A DNA stretch of 28,807 nt, taken from DATATV01 sp035551355 (GTDB lineage Bacteria > Actinomycetota > Actinomycetes > Mycobacteriales > Pseudonocardiaceae). Positions 16,853 to 27,392 of this stretch are shown here, piece after piece. The translations under genes and the position numbers were made by a program. Positions within the stretch are counted from its first letter, which is position 1; the number at the start of each line of letters is the position of its first letter. The DNA lies in NCBI GenBank assembly GCA_035551355.1, contig DASZNF010000012.1, positions 1 through 28,807 of the forward strand. Direction: 5' to 3'. The notes below the pieces were generated by a model that saw nothing but the letters and a program-made list of their open reading frames with translations, did not search any database and was not told the DNA's origin.

Positions 16853-16879
16853 GCCCCGTTGCCAATAGGCATACGGGGC
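16853..16879 (-). promoter_or_regulatory. Attenuator-like hairpin in the infC leader
   Basis: On the minus strand GCCCCGT pairs with ACGGGGC, enclosing TGCC/GGCA with a TATT loop and one bulged base, followed by the pyrimidine-rich CTTCTCGTC. It lies about 90 bases upstream of the infC start codon. The form and place suggest a conditional terminator in the leader of infC-rpmI-rplT; the controlling signal cannot be read from the sequence. Confidence 0.5.
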
Positions 16880-17006
16880 CAGCTTCCGACCGATCACCCC
16901 GGCGCGCGCTTACACGCCAGGAACTCCGTGGGCCGACTTTCACCGACCTCGGGACCGGACCCGGCCGTCACTGGGACGACTCGGGTGGGAGCGGACTCCA
17001 CTTGCC

Positions 17007-17026
17007 GCCCCCGCACAGGCGGGGGC
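17007..17026. other. Perfect hairpin in the infC/DUF1844 divergent region
   Basis: GCCCCCGC-ACAG-GCGGGGGC, an eight-base-pair stem with a four-base loop, 26 bases before the DUF1844 start and about 245 bases before infC. It could act in the 5' end of either transcript, or be an operator. No clear promoter hexamers were identified in this 289-base gap. Confidence 0.35.
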
Positions 17027-17051
17027 CGGTCGCACATGGAAGGGTAGCAGA

Positions 17052-17423
17052 GTGTCCGAGGAGATGTCGTCAAGCCCGTCAGATGCCCAGCTCGACGCCC
17101 TGAGCACCCGCGAACTGGCGGAGATTCCCAGCGTCGAGGTGATCAGCCGGGCGGCGGTGATGCTGATGTCGGCCGCGGCCGAGAAGCTGGGCCTGGCCGA
17201 GGAGGATCCGGCCGGTGCGCCGCACCGCGACCTGGACGAGGCCCGCAGACTGATCACCGCGCTGGCCGGGCTGGTCACCGCGAGCGCGGAGTACCTGGGG
17301 GTGCACGCCGCGCCGCTGCGGGACGGGCTGCAGTCGTTGCAGCGCGCGTTCCGGGAGTCCGCGGTGGTTCCGGACGAGCCGGGCGCCGGGCCGGGCGAGA
17401 AGCTCACCGGGCCGGTGTATTAG
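17052..17423 (+). CDS. DUF1844-family protein
   Basis: A 123-residue soluble, mostly helical protein with the DUF1844 core (VEVISRAAVMLMSAAAEKLGL, then LDEARRLITALAGLVTASAEYLG). Members are found throughout Actinobacteria, often next to infC, and have no established function. GTG start at 17052 with a GGAAGGG-like element about ten bases upstream. It is transcribed away from infC. The name is from pattern recognition of the family. Confidence 0.88.
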   Translation: MSEEMSSSPSDAQLDALSTRELAEIPSVEVISRAAVMLMSAAAEKLGLAEEDPAGAPHRDLDEARRLITALAGLVTASAEYLGVHAAPLRDGLQSLQRAFRESAVVPDEPGAGPGEKLTGPVY

Positions 17424-17501
17424 AGCGCCCTGAGATTCACCCCGTAGATTGTCCCGGGGACTTACTTGAGTCTTCAATGATCTTGAGGGGACGTTCCGGT
17501 C

Positions 17502-18242
17502 GTGAACAACAGCAGGAAGACCAGCAACAACAAGGCCGAGCGCAGAGCCGCGGCCGCGGCCGCCGTGGCCGCGGCCCGCAAAGCCGACAAGCGCAACCGG
17601 TACCTGTGGACCGGCGGCGGCCTGGTGGCGATCGTCGCGCTGGTGGTGGTGCTCACCGTGGTGCTGACCAACCACAACAGCACGGCAAGCACCGCCGGTG
17701 GCGCGACCGGCGCCGGGCCCACCGTGGTGCCCGACCACCCGATGCTCACCGCCGCCGGCCGCACCACCCAGGCGCCCTGGCCGGTGCCCGCGGACGTCAC
17801 AGCCGCGGTGCACAAGGCCGGGCTGCCCATGCTCGGCGCGGAGGGCACGGCCGAGCACATCCACGTGCACCTGGACATCACGGTGGACGGCAGGGCGGTG
17901 ACCGTGCCGCAGCTGGTCGGCATCGACGAGACCGCGGGCAGCATCAGCCCGCTGCACACGCACGACACCAGCGGCGTGATCCACATCGAGTCGCCCAAGG
18001 TGAGCACGTTCAGCCTCGGCCAGTTCTTCACCGAATGGGACGTCACGCTGTCCGCGACCCAGCTCGGCGGCTACCCCACCGGCAACGGCAACAGCCTGCG
18101 GGCCTACGTCAACGGCAAGCAGGTCAGCGGCGACCCGGCGGCGATCACCTTCACCGCGCACGACGAGATCGCGCTGGTCTACGGCCCGGCCGACGCGAAG
18201 GCCAACGTGCCCGGCAGTTACAACTGGCCGGCCGGGCTGTAA
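17502..18242 (+). CDS. Membrane-anchored histidine-rich extracytoplasmic protein
   Basis: The 246-residue product has a basic Ala/Lys-rich cytoplasmic start (1-35), one membrane helix (about 38-56), a Thr/Ser/Gly linker, and an external domain with two histidine clusters: HIHVHLDI (119-126) and PLHTHDTSGVIHIESP (150-165), followed by FSLGQFFTEWDV. The spacing of H119, H121, H123, H152, H154 and H161 suggests a metal site. Similar domains are common in Actinobacteria, but no function is known to me. GTG start at 17502; a terminator-like hairpin follows the gene. Confidence 0.85.
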   Translation: MNNSRKTSNNKAERRAAAAAAVAAARKADKRNRYLWTGGGLVAIVALVVVLTVVLTNHNSTASTAGGATGAGPTVVPDHPMLTAAGRTTQAPWPVPADVTAAVHKAGLPMLGAEGTAEHIHVHLDITVDGRAVTVPQLVGIDETAGSISPLHTHDTSGVIHIESPKVSTFSLGQFFTEWDVTLSATQLGGYPTGNGNSLRAYVNGKQVSGDPAAITFTAHDEIALVYGPADAKANVPGSYNWPAGL

Positions 18243-18277
18243 ATCACCATCTCGCCGGAATCGATCCACCCCGAGGG

Positions 18278-18306
18278 CGGGCGGGAAACGGCTTGACCCC
18301 GCCCGC
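18278..18306 (+). terminator. Probable terminator after the histidine-rich gene
   Basis: GCGGGCGGG pairs perfectly with CCCGCCCGC (nine base pairs, eleven-base loop) 36 bases past the stop codon. No U-run follows. It separates this gene from the oxidoreductase that starts at 18330. Confidence 0.5.
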
Positions 18307-18329
18307 AACTGGCCAGGAAGCTCGATCGG

Positions 18330-19505
18330 GTGGACGTCAACGGGGACATTCAATTCTATTTGTTCAACCACCACCACTACATCGACATCCCGGACGATCA
18401 ACAGCGATATGAATCGACCTGGGTCGACCTGCCCAACTCGCTGTTCGACCCGGAACACGGGCATGATCTCTATCAGCGCTACACGCGGGAACTGTTACTG
18501 GCCGAGCAACTCGGTTTCGACGCGATCGCGTTCAACGAGCACCACAACACCACCTACAGCATGATGCCCGCGGTCGGTATCCGCGCCGCCTACATCGCCG
18601 CGCTGACCAGCCGGATCAAACTGCTCGTGGCCGGCACCCCGCTGAACTTCTCCTGGCCGTCCCGGGTCGCCGAGGAGTACGCCATGCTGGACGTGCTTTC
18701 CGGTGGCCGCATGGAGTTCGGCTTCCCGCTGGGCACCGGCATGGAGTACTGGTCCAACGCAACGGAGATCAATCCGACCCGGGCCCGGGCCCGCTTCCGC
18801 GAGGGCCTGGACATCGTGTTCCGCGCGTGGGAGGCCGACGGCCCGACCCGCTACGACGGCGACTTCTACACCTACCGTTTCCTGAACACCTGGCCCAAAC
18901 CGATGCAACGACCGAGGCCGAAAAGCTACATCGTGGGCTCGGGCAGCGCGGAAACGGTGAAACTGGCGGTGGAGACCGGCTGCGGATACTCCATTGTGTT
19001 CACTCCGATCGCGAATCAACTGCGCGCGTTCGACAGCTTCCGGGAACTGGCCGAGGAAAACGGCCGGAAGGTCACCCCGGACGATTTGATCTTCACCGTG
19101 ATCGCGTATGTCGCGGACACCGACGAGCAGGCCATCGCGGAATGCCGGCCGCACGTGGAGAACTTCTTCGAATGGTTCCACCGGGTGCCGTTGAAATACC
19201 TGGTCCCGCCCGGTTACGTGTCCCGCGACGAGTACCTGCGCCGGGCCGCCTCCACCGCGCTGGCCGACTCCGCGCACGCCACCTGGGACGACATGGTGTC
19301 CATCGGCCGGATCGCCTGCGGTTCCCCGGACACGGTGGCCGAGCTGATCACGCACTGGGCCCAGGAGGCGGGTACCAGCCGCATCCTGGTCACCCTGGCC
19401 CACGGCGACATGCCGGAGTGGAAGGCGGTGAAGAACATGACCATGTTCGCCGAGCAGGTCATCCCCCGCGTCCGCGCCAGGACGGCGCAGAAAAGCGGAG
19501 CGTGA
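18330..19505 (+). CDS. LLM-class (luciferase-like) flavin-dependent oxidoreductase
   Basis: A 391-residue TIM-barrel monooxygenase of the bacterial luciferase family, using FMN or F420; the substrate is unknown. Seen features: an N-terminal beta strand DIQFYLFNHHHY, the AFNEHH segment typical of the family's active site, RIKLLVAGTPLNF, LDVLSGGRMEFGFPLGTG, and the later strand SYIVGSGSAETVKLA. GTG start at 18330 with AGGAAG about ten bases upstream. The stop overlaps the start of a hydrolase gene (GTGA), so the two probably act on the same compound. Confidence 0.93.
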   Translation: MDVNGDIQFYLFNHHHYIDIPDDQQRYESTWVDLPNSLFDPEHGHDLYQRYTRELLLAEQLGFDAIAFNEHHNTTYSMMPAVGIRAAYIAALTSRIKLLVAGTPLNFSWPSRVAEEYAMLDVLSGGRMEFGFPLGTGMEYWSNATEINPTRARARFREGLDIVFRAWEADGPTRYDGDFYTYRFLNTWPKPMQRPRPKSYIVGSGSAETVKLAVETGCGYSIVFTPIANQLRAFDSFRELAEENGRKVTPDDLIFTVIAYVADTDEQAIAECRPHVENFFEWFHRVPLKYLVPPGYVSRDEYLRRAASTALADSAHATWDDMVSIGRIACGSPDTVAELITHWAQEAGTSRILVTLAHGDMPEWKAVKNMTMFAEQVIPRVRARTAQKSGA

Positions 19506-20284
19506 TCGCCGTGGCCTTCGAGAAGAAACGCTTACGGGTCAACGGAATCGAGATCACAGTGCTCGTGGCGGGCACCGGGCCGGACGTGCTCTACCTGCAC
19601 GGCGCGGGCACCACCACCGGGTTCGACGCGCTGCTGCCGATCGCCCGGCACGCCCGGCTACTGGTGCCATTGCACCCCGGTTTCGGTTCCTCGCAGGACG
19701 ATCCGAGCGTGGAGGACGTGCACGACCTGCGCCGCCACTACCTGGATCTGGCCGATCAGCTCGGGTTGACCCGGTTCGTGCTGGCCGGTCATTCGATGGG
19801 CGGCTACCTGGCCGCGTCCTTCGCCATCGACCACCCCGAGCGGGTCGCCGCGCTGGTGCTGGCCAGTCCGATCGGATTGCGGCTGCCCGAGTTGCCCACG
19901 GTGGATCTGTTCGCGCTGCCGCCGGACAAGATCGTCGAGCACCTCACCCAGAAACCGGAGATTTTCCTGGCCGGCACACCGGATCCGCTGACTCCGGAGT
20001 TCCTGGCCGACCAGTACCGGGAGATGACCAGCGCGGCCCGGCTGTTGTGGGCTGGACCGTACGACCGGAAACTGGATCGGTGGCTGCACCGCATCCGGAT
20101 GCCCGCGCTGGTGCTGTGGGGCGAGGCCGACCGGCTGGTGCCCAGCGGTCAGTGCGCGGAATGGGTGAAACGCTTGGACAACGCCGAATCGCGGGTGTTC
20201 CCGGGGTTGGGCCACCTGCTGTTCGACGAGTCGCCGGAGGTCGCCGAGGAAGTCGCCCGGTTCGCCGCGCGAGTGAGCAGCTGA
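19502..20284 (+). CDS. Alpha/beta hydrolase
   Basis: A 260-residue alpha/beta hydrolase with a full catalytic triad: S98 in the nucleophile elbow AGHSMGGY, D210 in LWGEADRLVP and H238 in GLGHLLFDESPE. The oxyanion region is YLHGAGTTTGFD. It resembles the C-C bond hydrolases and esterases that follow monooxygenases in catabolic pathways, but the substrate cannot be named. GTG at 19502 is chosen because of the GTGA overlap with the LLM oxidoreductase; a second GTG nine bases on is possible. The open frame extends upstream inside the oxidoreductase gene, which is a shadow. Confidence 0.93.
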   Translation: MIAVAFEKKRLRVNGIEITVLVAGTGPDVLYLHGAGTTTGFDALLPIARHARLLVPLHPGFGSSQDDPSVEDVHDLRRHYLDLADQLGLTRFVLAGHSMGGYLAASFAIDHPERVAALVLASPIGLRLPELPTVDLFALPPDKIVEHLTQKPEIFLAGTPDPLTPEFLADQYREMTSAARLLWAGPYDRKLDRWLHRIRMPALVLWGEADRLVPSGQCAEWVKRLDNAESRVFPGLGHLLFDESPEVAEEVARFAARVSS

Positions 20285-20297
20285 CCCCTTGACGAGA

Positions 20298-20334
20298 TCC
20301 GGCCCCCGAGCGCCTGTACCGCTCGGGGGCCGGA
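20298..20334. terminator. Strong bidirectional terminator
   Basis: A perfect fifteen-base-pair stem (20298-20312 with 20320-20334) and a seven-base loop CCTGTAC, between the converging hydrolase and uvrA genes. The stem is mostly G/C. It lies 13 bases past the hydrolase stop and 20 bases past the uvrA stop and can serve both strands. Confidence 0.85.
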
Positions 20335-20354
20335 GTCGTTGGCGTGGAAGGGCT

Positions 20355-23261
<2,907 letters not shown>

Positions 23262-23407
23262 GAGTCAAAGTGGGGGCGTGCCGCATCGCTGGGCACAGCC
23301 GCTCCCCACTCTAGGTCGGCCCTCTGACAAAACCGCGACGCGGCCGCGCGCCTGGGTGATTCGGGGGCGCGCATCACCTACCCAGAAGCAGTGAACGGGC
23401 CTACTCT

Positions 23408-23470
23408 GGCGGTACCGCCCGCACAAAAATTCTGGAAGACCCGTATCTCGACGGACACCCGTATCTCGAC
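23408..23470 (+). promoter_or_regulatory. Palindrome and 18-bp-spaced direct repeats before the isomerase gene
   Basis: The perfect palindrome GGCGGTACCGCC (23408-23419) is followed by two copies of ACCCGTATCTCGAC (23439-23452 and 23457-23470) whose starts are 18 bases apart. They sit in the 229-base gap between uvrA and the next plus-strand gene, just before its ribosome binding site. They may be operator sites; no regulator is evident. Confidence 0.4.
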
Positions 23471-23490
23471 AACGAGAAGGGACCTTGCTC

Positions 23491-24309
23491 ATGGCGAAGC
23501 CGGGGTCAGTGCAGACCCATTCGCGAACCGCTGGGGATGTGCCGGCACCGCGAACAGAGCAGCCGAGAGCCATGCACACGCCCGCGGCCCTGCACGCGGA
23601 GCAGGGACTGGTCGCGACCCGGAGGGCCACCGACCGGCTCGGCGAGGTGGTCGCCGGGATGAACGACGCGATCGTGCACGCGCCGAGTCGGCTGCCGGGC
23701 TGGAGCCGGGCGCACGTGCTCAGCCACCTCGCGCGCAATGCCGATGGACTGGTCAACCTGCTGACCTGGGCGCGGACCGGGGTGGAACACCCGATGTACG
23801 CGAGCACGGCCGACCGGGACGCGGACATCGCGGAGGGTGCGCCGCGGTTGTTCCAGGTGCACTTCGAGGACCTGGTGGCGTCCAACGACCGGTTCTTCCG
23901 GTCGGCCGAGGGGCTGCCGGTGAGCGCGTGGCAGGCCCGGGTCGGCTGGCGGGTGGGCCTGATCGAGGCCGCGATGGTGCCGTGGATGCGGCTGACCGAG
24001 GTGCTGGTGCACCTGGTCGACCTGGGCGTCGGGGTGCGGTTCGCCGATGTGGTGGAGCTGGCCGGCGGCCAGTTGGGGCCGTTGATCGACTATCTGACCT
24101 GGACCCGGGCCGACGGACCACCCTTGTGGGTGGCGGTGGAGCTGCCCAGTGGCGAGGTCCGCGAGTGGTCGACCGGCAGTGGGCAGCCGGGTGAGCCGGT
24201 GCAGCGCGCCCACGGCCCGGCCGAGGCGGTACTGGCCTGGCTGACCGGCCGGGACGACCCGGAGGCCGGGTTGGTGGCGTCGGCGCCGGAGTTGCCGGCC
24301 TGGTTGTGA
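23491..24309 (+). CDS. Mycothiol-dependent maleylpyruvate isomerase family protein
   Basis: A 272-residue protein of the MDMPI/DinB-like metal-dependent family, which uses mycothiol, the low-molecular-weight thiol of Actinobacteria. The expected zinc ligands are present: the His in VLSHLARNADGL and the Glu/His pair four residues apart in LTEVLVHLVDLG. RNADGLVNLLTWARTG is also typical. A C-terminal domain follows (about 190-272). ATG at 23491 is preceded by AGAAGGGA eight bases upstream; a shorter start at 23572 (MHTPAALHAE) fits the family N-terminus equally well. True substrate unknown; no gentisate genes are nearby. Confidence 0.85.
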   Translation: MAKPGSVQTHSRTAGDVPAPRTEQPRAMHTPAALHAEQGLVATRRATDRLGEVVAGMNDAIVHAPSRLPGWSRAHVLSHLARNADGLVNLLTWARTGVEHPMYASTADRDADIAEGAPRLFQVHFEDLVASNDRFFRSAEGLPVSAWQARVGWRVGLIEAAMVPWMRLTEVLVHLVDLGVGVRFADVVELAGGQLGPLIDYLTWTRADGPPLWVAVELPSGEVREWSTGSGQPGEPVQRAHGPAEAVLAWLTGRDDPEAGLVASAPELPAWL

Positions 24310-24383
24310 GGTCCTTGACCGACCTGCGTTTGTGGTGGTGCGGGCTGTAGCGCGGGCCGGGCGGCGCGCTACTGTCCAGGACT

Positions 24384-25061
24384 GTGGACGTTGCTGAGGA
24401 ATACACCGGTCATGTCGAGCCGGGCGGCGCGGCTGCCCGCCGGACGCTGGACCAGCTGACCATCACCAAGTTGTCGGTGGGTCCGATGGACAACAACGCG
24501 TACCTGCTGGTGTGCCGGTCGAGCAGCGACGCGCTGCTGATCGACGCGGCGAACGACCCGGAGCGGTTGTCCGACCTGATCGGTGCGACCCCGCAGCGCC
24601 CCACCCTGCGCACCATCGTGACCACGCACCAGCACGGCGACCACTGGCAGGCACTGGGTGCGGTGGCCGGCGCGTTCGGCGCGAACACCGGCGCCCACCC
24701 GGACGATGCCGGCGCCCTGCCCGTCCCCGCCGACTTCCTGCTCGAGCACGGCGACACGGTCAAGGTCGGCGACTGCGACCTGGAGATCATCAACCTCCGT
24801 GGCCACACCCCGGGTTCGATCGCCCTGCTGTACCGGGACCCGAACGGCCACCCCCACCTGTTCACCGGCGACTCGCTGTTCCCCGGTGGCGTGGGCAAGA
24901 CCGAGTCACCGGAGAACTTCAAGTCCCTGCTCAACGACGTCGAGCACCGCATCTTCGACCGGCTGCCGGACGACACCTGGTTCTACCCGGGCCACGGCGA
25001 CGACTCCACGCTCGGCGAGCAGCGGCCCCACCTCAAGGAGTGGCGCGACCGCGGCTGGTGA
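24384..25061 (+). CDS. MBL-fold metallo-hydrolase (glyoxalase II-like)
   Basis: A 225-residue metallo-beta-lactamase-fold hydrolase with a complete dinuclear metal site: HQHGDH (83-88 region, HxHxDH), H141, D163 in TGDSLF and H204 in YPGHGDD. It probably hydrolyses thioesters of a small thiol, in this group mycothiol. The GTG start at 24384 lies eight bases past a TACTGT -10-like element and has no well-placed ribosome binding site, so translation may be leaderless. M. tuberculosis has a similar gene (Rv1637c) next to uvrA, so this is conserved context. Confidence 0.92.
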   Translation: MDVAEEYTGHVEPGGAAARRTLDQLTITKLSVGPMDNNAYLLVCRSSSDALLIDAANDPERLSDLIGATPQRPTLRTIVTTHQHGDHWQALGAVAGAFGANTGAHPDDAGALPVPADFLLEHGDTVKVGDCDLEIINLRGHTPGSIALLYRDPNGHPHLFTGDSLFPGGVGKTESPENFKSLLNDVEHRIFDRLPDDTWFYPGHGDDSTLGEQRPHLKEWRDRGW

Positions 25062-25076
25062 GGCGGGCGGCAGCCG

Positions 25077-25556
25077 CTAACTGTCCGAGCGCCACAGCGC
25101 GGAGACCGGGACGGCCCAATCCGCTCTCCCAGCGGAAGTGTCTGCGGGCCGGCGTGGATCACCAGGCCGGTGGTGAACCGATCACCGAGTCTGTCGCGCA
25201 TCGTCGCCAGGTGGCGGGCGTGCTTGACTGGCCCTGCTGCGATCCCGATCAGCAGCCTGCTTCACCGCGAGCAAGAAGCCTCGCCCAGCGCGTTGGAACT
25301 CGTCCATGGCGGCCGGCCTCGGCAAGGCATCGACAAAGCCGATGGGATCATCGATCGCGCGAGCAAGTGCGGCCTCATCGTCGAAGCTGAACCACGCGTG
25401 GCCGGGAAGATCGAGTAGGTCTCGGACCAGGGTCGTATTCCCTGTTTGGCGTGCACCTCCGAGCAACACCACCCGGAACGCACTGAGCAGTTCCAGCACC
25501 CGCGGCGCAGCGTTCCGTTGAACCAGTCCTCGCACGTCACCAGGCCTAGCCGACAA
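25077..25556 (-). pseudogene. Decayed AAA ATPase with DUF4143 (COG1373 type)
   Basis: The N-terminal part (25182-25556, TTG or a later GTG start) reads VVLLGGARQTGNTTLVRDLL, HAWFSFDDEAALARAI and MDEFQRAGRGFLLAVKQ, the start of COG1373-type ATPases. The P-loop has Asn in place of the essential Lys. After DRDRSR the frame is lost and the next recognisable part is the far C-terminus, HLATMRDRLGDRFTTGLVIHAG, in another frame. A further one-base loss before AVPVSALWRSDS gives the expected end at TAG 25077-25079. The middle (roughly 250-300 residues by family length) is missing. Function of the intact family is poorly defined. Confidence 0.82.
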
Positions 25557-25586
25557 AACGCGGCATCGCTAACCGACAAAACGCGG
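25550..25586. repeat. Direct repeat CCGACAAAACGCGG, two copies, 23-bp period
   Basis: CCGACAAAACGCGG occurs at 25550-25563 and again at 25573-25586. The first copy overlaps the 5' end of the decayed ATPase gene and the second lies upstream of it. It may be an old operator of that gene or a footprint of insertion. Confidence 0.6.
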
Positions 25587-25682
25587 AACTTCTGGCAGGC
25601 GTTTCGCGGACCCCCAATCCGCCGACGCCAGTTCATGAACACCCCTGGACAGGGAGGAGTCGGCCCGTGCAGGGGGAACACG

Positions 25683-26361
25683 ATGACATATCCGCCCGGT
25701 CCGGCGGGACAGCCCAATCCGAACGAGCCGACCGCCGGTCCCTGGCCGAACCCGCCAGCCCAGCCGGCCGGTGTCATCTGGCCGAACCACCCGGGCCAAC
25801 CGCCGCAGGGTCCGAGTAACCCATCACCGGGCTCGGGTTACCCCAACCCTCCCCGACTTTCGCACCGATGCCGACTTAGCGACCAGACGTCGCCAGCAAC
25901 TCGCCAGCGTCCGAACCACGCGTCAAAACCACCGGCACCCGGTCGGCCGATCGCGTGGGCAGGGTCGTCTTCGGCTCGTTCATGTCGATCGCGGCCAACA
26001 TCCTGCACGCCTGGCCTCCCCACCGCACACGAGCCCGCCGGAGGGGCGGCCAGGCATCCCGCCGCAGATCGGCGCCACCGTGTGGCCGATCGGCCTGATG
26101 ATCGCGGTCAAGGCGCTGTGGCGTATCCGCCGGCCCAAGGGTCTGGGCTGGGGCATCGCCCGCTTCGGCGGAGCCGGAACGGTCGCCGTCGACTCGGCGA
26201 TCATCTCCTACGGCCATCTCCGAAACGTGCTCGCCTGGTCCTACGGACCGCTGGCAGCGGCCGTGGGGCCGCTGGCGCTCGGCGGGCTGATGGTGGTGTG
26301 CGGCTTCGCCCTACTGGCGATGTCCCGCACCAGCGTGGGCGAGGCTCGTGGCCACCTATGA
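25683..26361 (+). pseudogene. Frameshifted DUF2637-like membrane protein
   Basis: ATG at 25683 is preceded by AGGGGGA and opens a Pro/Gly/Asn-rich segment (MTYPPGPAGQPNPNEP). The next recognisable part, RVVFGSFMSIAANILHAW (ending about 26013), is in another frame, and the rest (PQIGATVWPIGLMIAVKALW, ISYGHLRNVLAWSYGPL, GGLMVVCGFALLAMSR, ending TGA 26361) in the third. Joined, they give a proline-rich tail plus membrane helices like DUF2637, a family often found in actinomycete integrative and conjugative elements. At least two frameshifts are needed, one at about 25850-25880 and one near 26013. Sequencing error is an alternative, though the neighbouring ATPase is decayed too. Confidence 0.65.
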
Positions 26362-26564
26362 CCGGCAGCCAACGCGACGACGAGATCGGCGTACTGGTGC
26401 GCCACGCTGCGCGCGCCCCGTTCCGCTACCCGCCCGCCGTGGGGGCCGCGGTTCGGCCACCGCCGTCCGGGCGTGGTGGACATGGGTAACCCGTCCGGGA
26501 CTTCTGCGACGCCGCCAAGCAGGTCCAGCAGCTCGCGCACCGGTTCGACGACATCCAGCGCTAG
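26358..26564 (+). pseudogene. Possible remnant of a small gene
   Basis: ATG at 26358 overlaps the preceding stop (ATGA) and starts MTGSQRDDEIGVLVRHAARA, ending at a TAA (26487-26489) after 43 residues. The same frame continues beyond it with RDFCDAAKQVQQLAHRFDDIQ, a plausible amphipathic helix, to TAG at 26562. This looks like a small gene broken by a stop or a pair of frameshifts. I do not recognise it. The rest of the gap up to 26624 shows nothing. Confidence 0.3.
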
Positions 26565-26624
26565 CTGGGCGATTCGGGGCGATGGCACTGAAACGTCAGC
26601 GCACCACCGCACGGTGAATGTGGG

Positions 26625-27377
26625 TCAACTGGCGGAGTTATACGAGCTGGTGTTCGGGTTCGGCCACTTACCCCCAGGGAATACGCTGTTGTCCACGGTC
26701 TGCCCATGCAGCGACACCATCTGCTGCGTTTGGGCGGTGAGCACAGCGATCAACGTCGTGACCGCCGTGATGATGAGGCCGGCGCTGACCGTGGTATCTC
26801 CCACCGCGAGTGCGACGCCGGCCCACGAGAACGCAACCGAGCCGAGGGCGGCAATCACGCCGATCATCGCGATGATGAACTGGGCAAGGATCACCCCGAG
26901 CGCGACGTAGAAGGCCAGCCCCGCGACCGCGCAGACACCGAGTGCAATAGCGGTGCTGTCCGAGATGGCTCCAATGCGGGTGGCGGCTGCGGCCTGCGGC
27001 GGGACAATCTTGGCATATGCCTGCTGCGCGGTCCCGGTCCAATGCTGACCGGACGGAAGGACAGTTGGACTGAGTTCGCCCGCAACGCCGCTGGCCAGCC
27101 CCTTGACATCCTCCCAGTCGAAAGCGTCCACAAAGAACAGAACCGGCGCGGCCACTCCCTTGAGAAGTTCGACGAACTTGTTCCACAGCGCCTCGGCGAT
27201 GTTCACCACTTTGTTGGCCAACCACATGACCGCGTCGGCGACGAAGCCGGGGACGTACCACTGATCCACGGCCGACTGAGCCGTCGGGATGACCTGCTGA
27301 ATCTTTCCCGACAGATCCGACATCCCAGAGTTGATCTTGTCAACGGCGGCCTGGAATTGCGCCTGGCTGAAAGCCAT
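26625..27377 (-). CDS. WXG-like protein with C-terminal membrane helices
   Basis: A 250-residue protein with a helical N-terminal half (MAFSQAQFQAAVDKINSGMSDLSG), the motif GQHWTGTAQQAYAK with W113-T-G115 as in WXG100-type ESX substrates, then two or three hydrophobic helices (about 142-193 and 197-216) and a short Pro/Asn/Ser-rich tail. ATG at 27377 has GAGGGGGG close upstream. It is the last gene of the minus-strand cassette, 15 bases after the WXG100-like gene. It may be a secreted or membrane-inserting partner of a type VII system; no enzymatic domain is seen. Confidence 0.78.
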   Translation of the reverse strand: MAFSQAQFQAAVDKINSGMSDLSGKIQQVIPTAQSAVDQWYVPGFVADAVMWLANKVVNIAEALWNKFVELLKGVAAPVLFFVDAFDWEDVKGLASGVAGELSPTVLPSGQHWTGTAQQAYAKIVPPQAAAATRIGAISDSTAIALGVCAVAGLAFYVALGVILAQFIIAMIGVIAALGSVAFSWAGVALAVGDTTVSAGLIITAVTTLIAVLTAQTQQMVSLHGQTVDNSVFPGGKWPNPNTSSYNSAS

Positions 27378-27392
27378 TTTGCCCCCCTCGAT

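Noticed and set aside
23262..23400. SOS (LexA) box before uvrA
   Set aside because: No GAAC-N4-GTTC-like or related actinobacterial LexA site was found by eye.
23439..23470. CRISPR array
   Set aside because: Only two short repeats with a four-base spacer; no array structure or cas genes anywhere in the window.
25446..26489. A single 347-codon plus-strand gene across the accessory gap
   Set aside because: Only parts of this frame look like protein; the recognisable membrane segments lie in other frames, which fits a pseudogene better.
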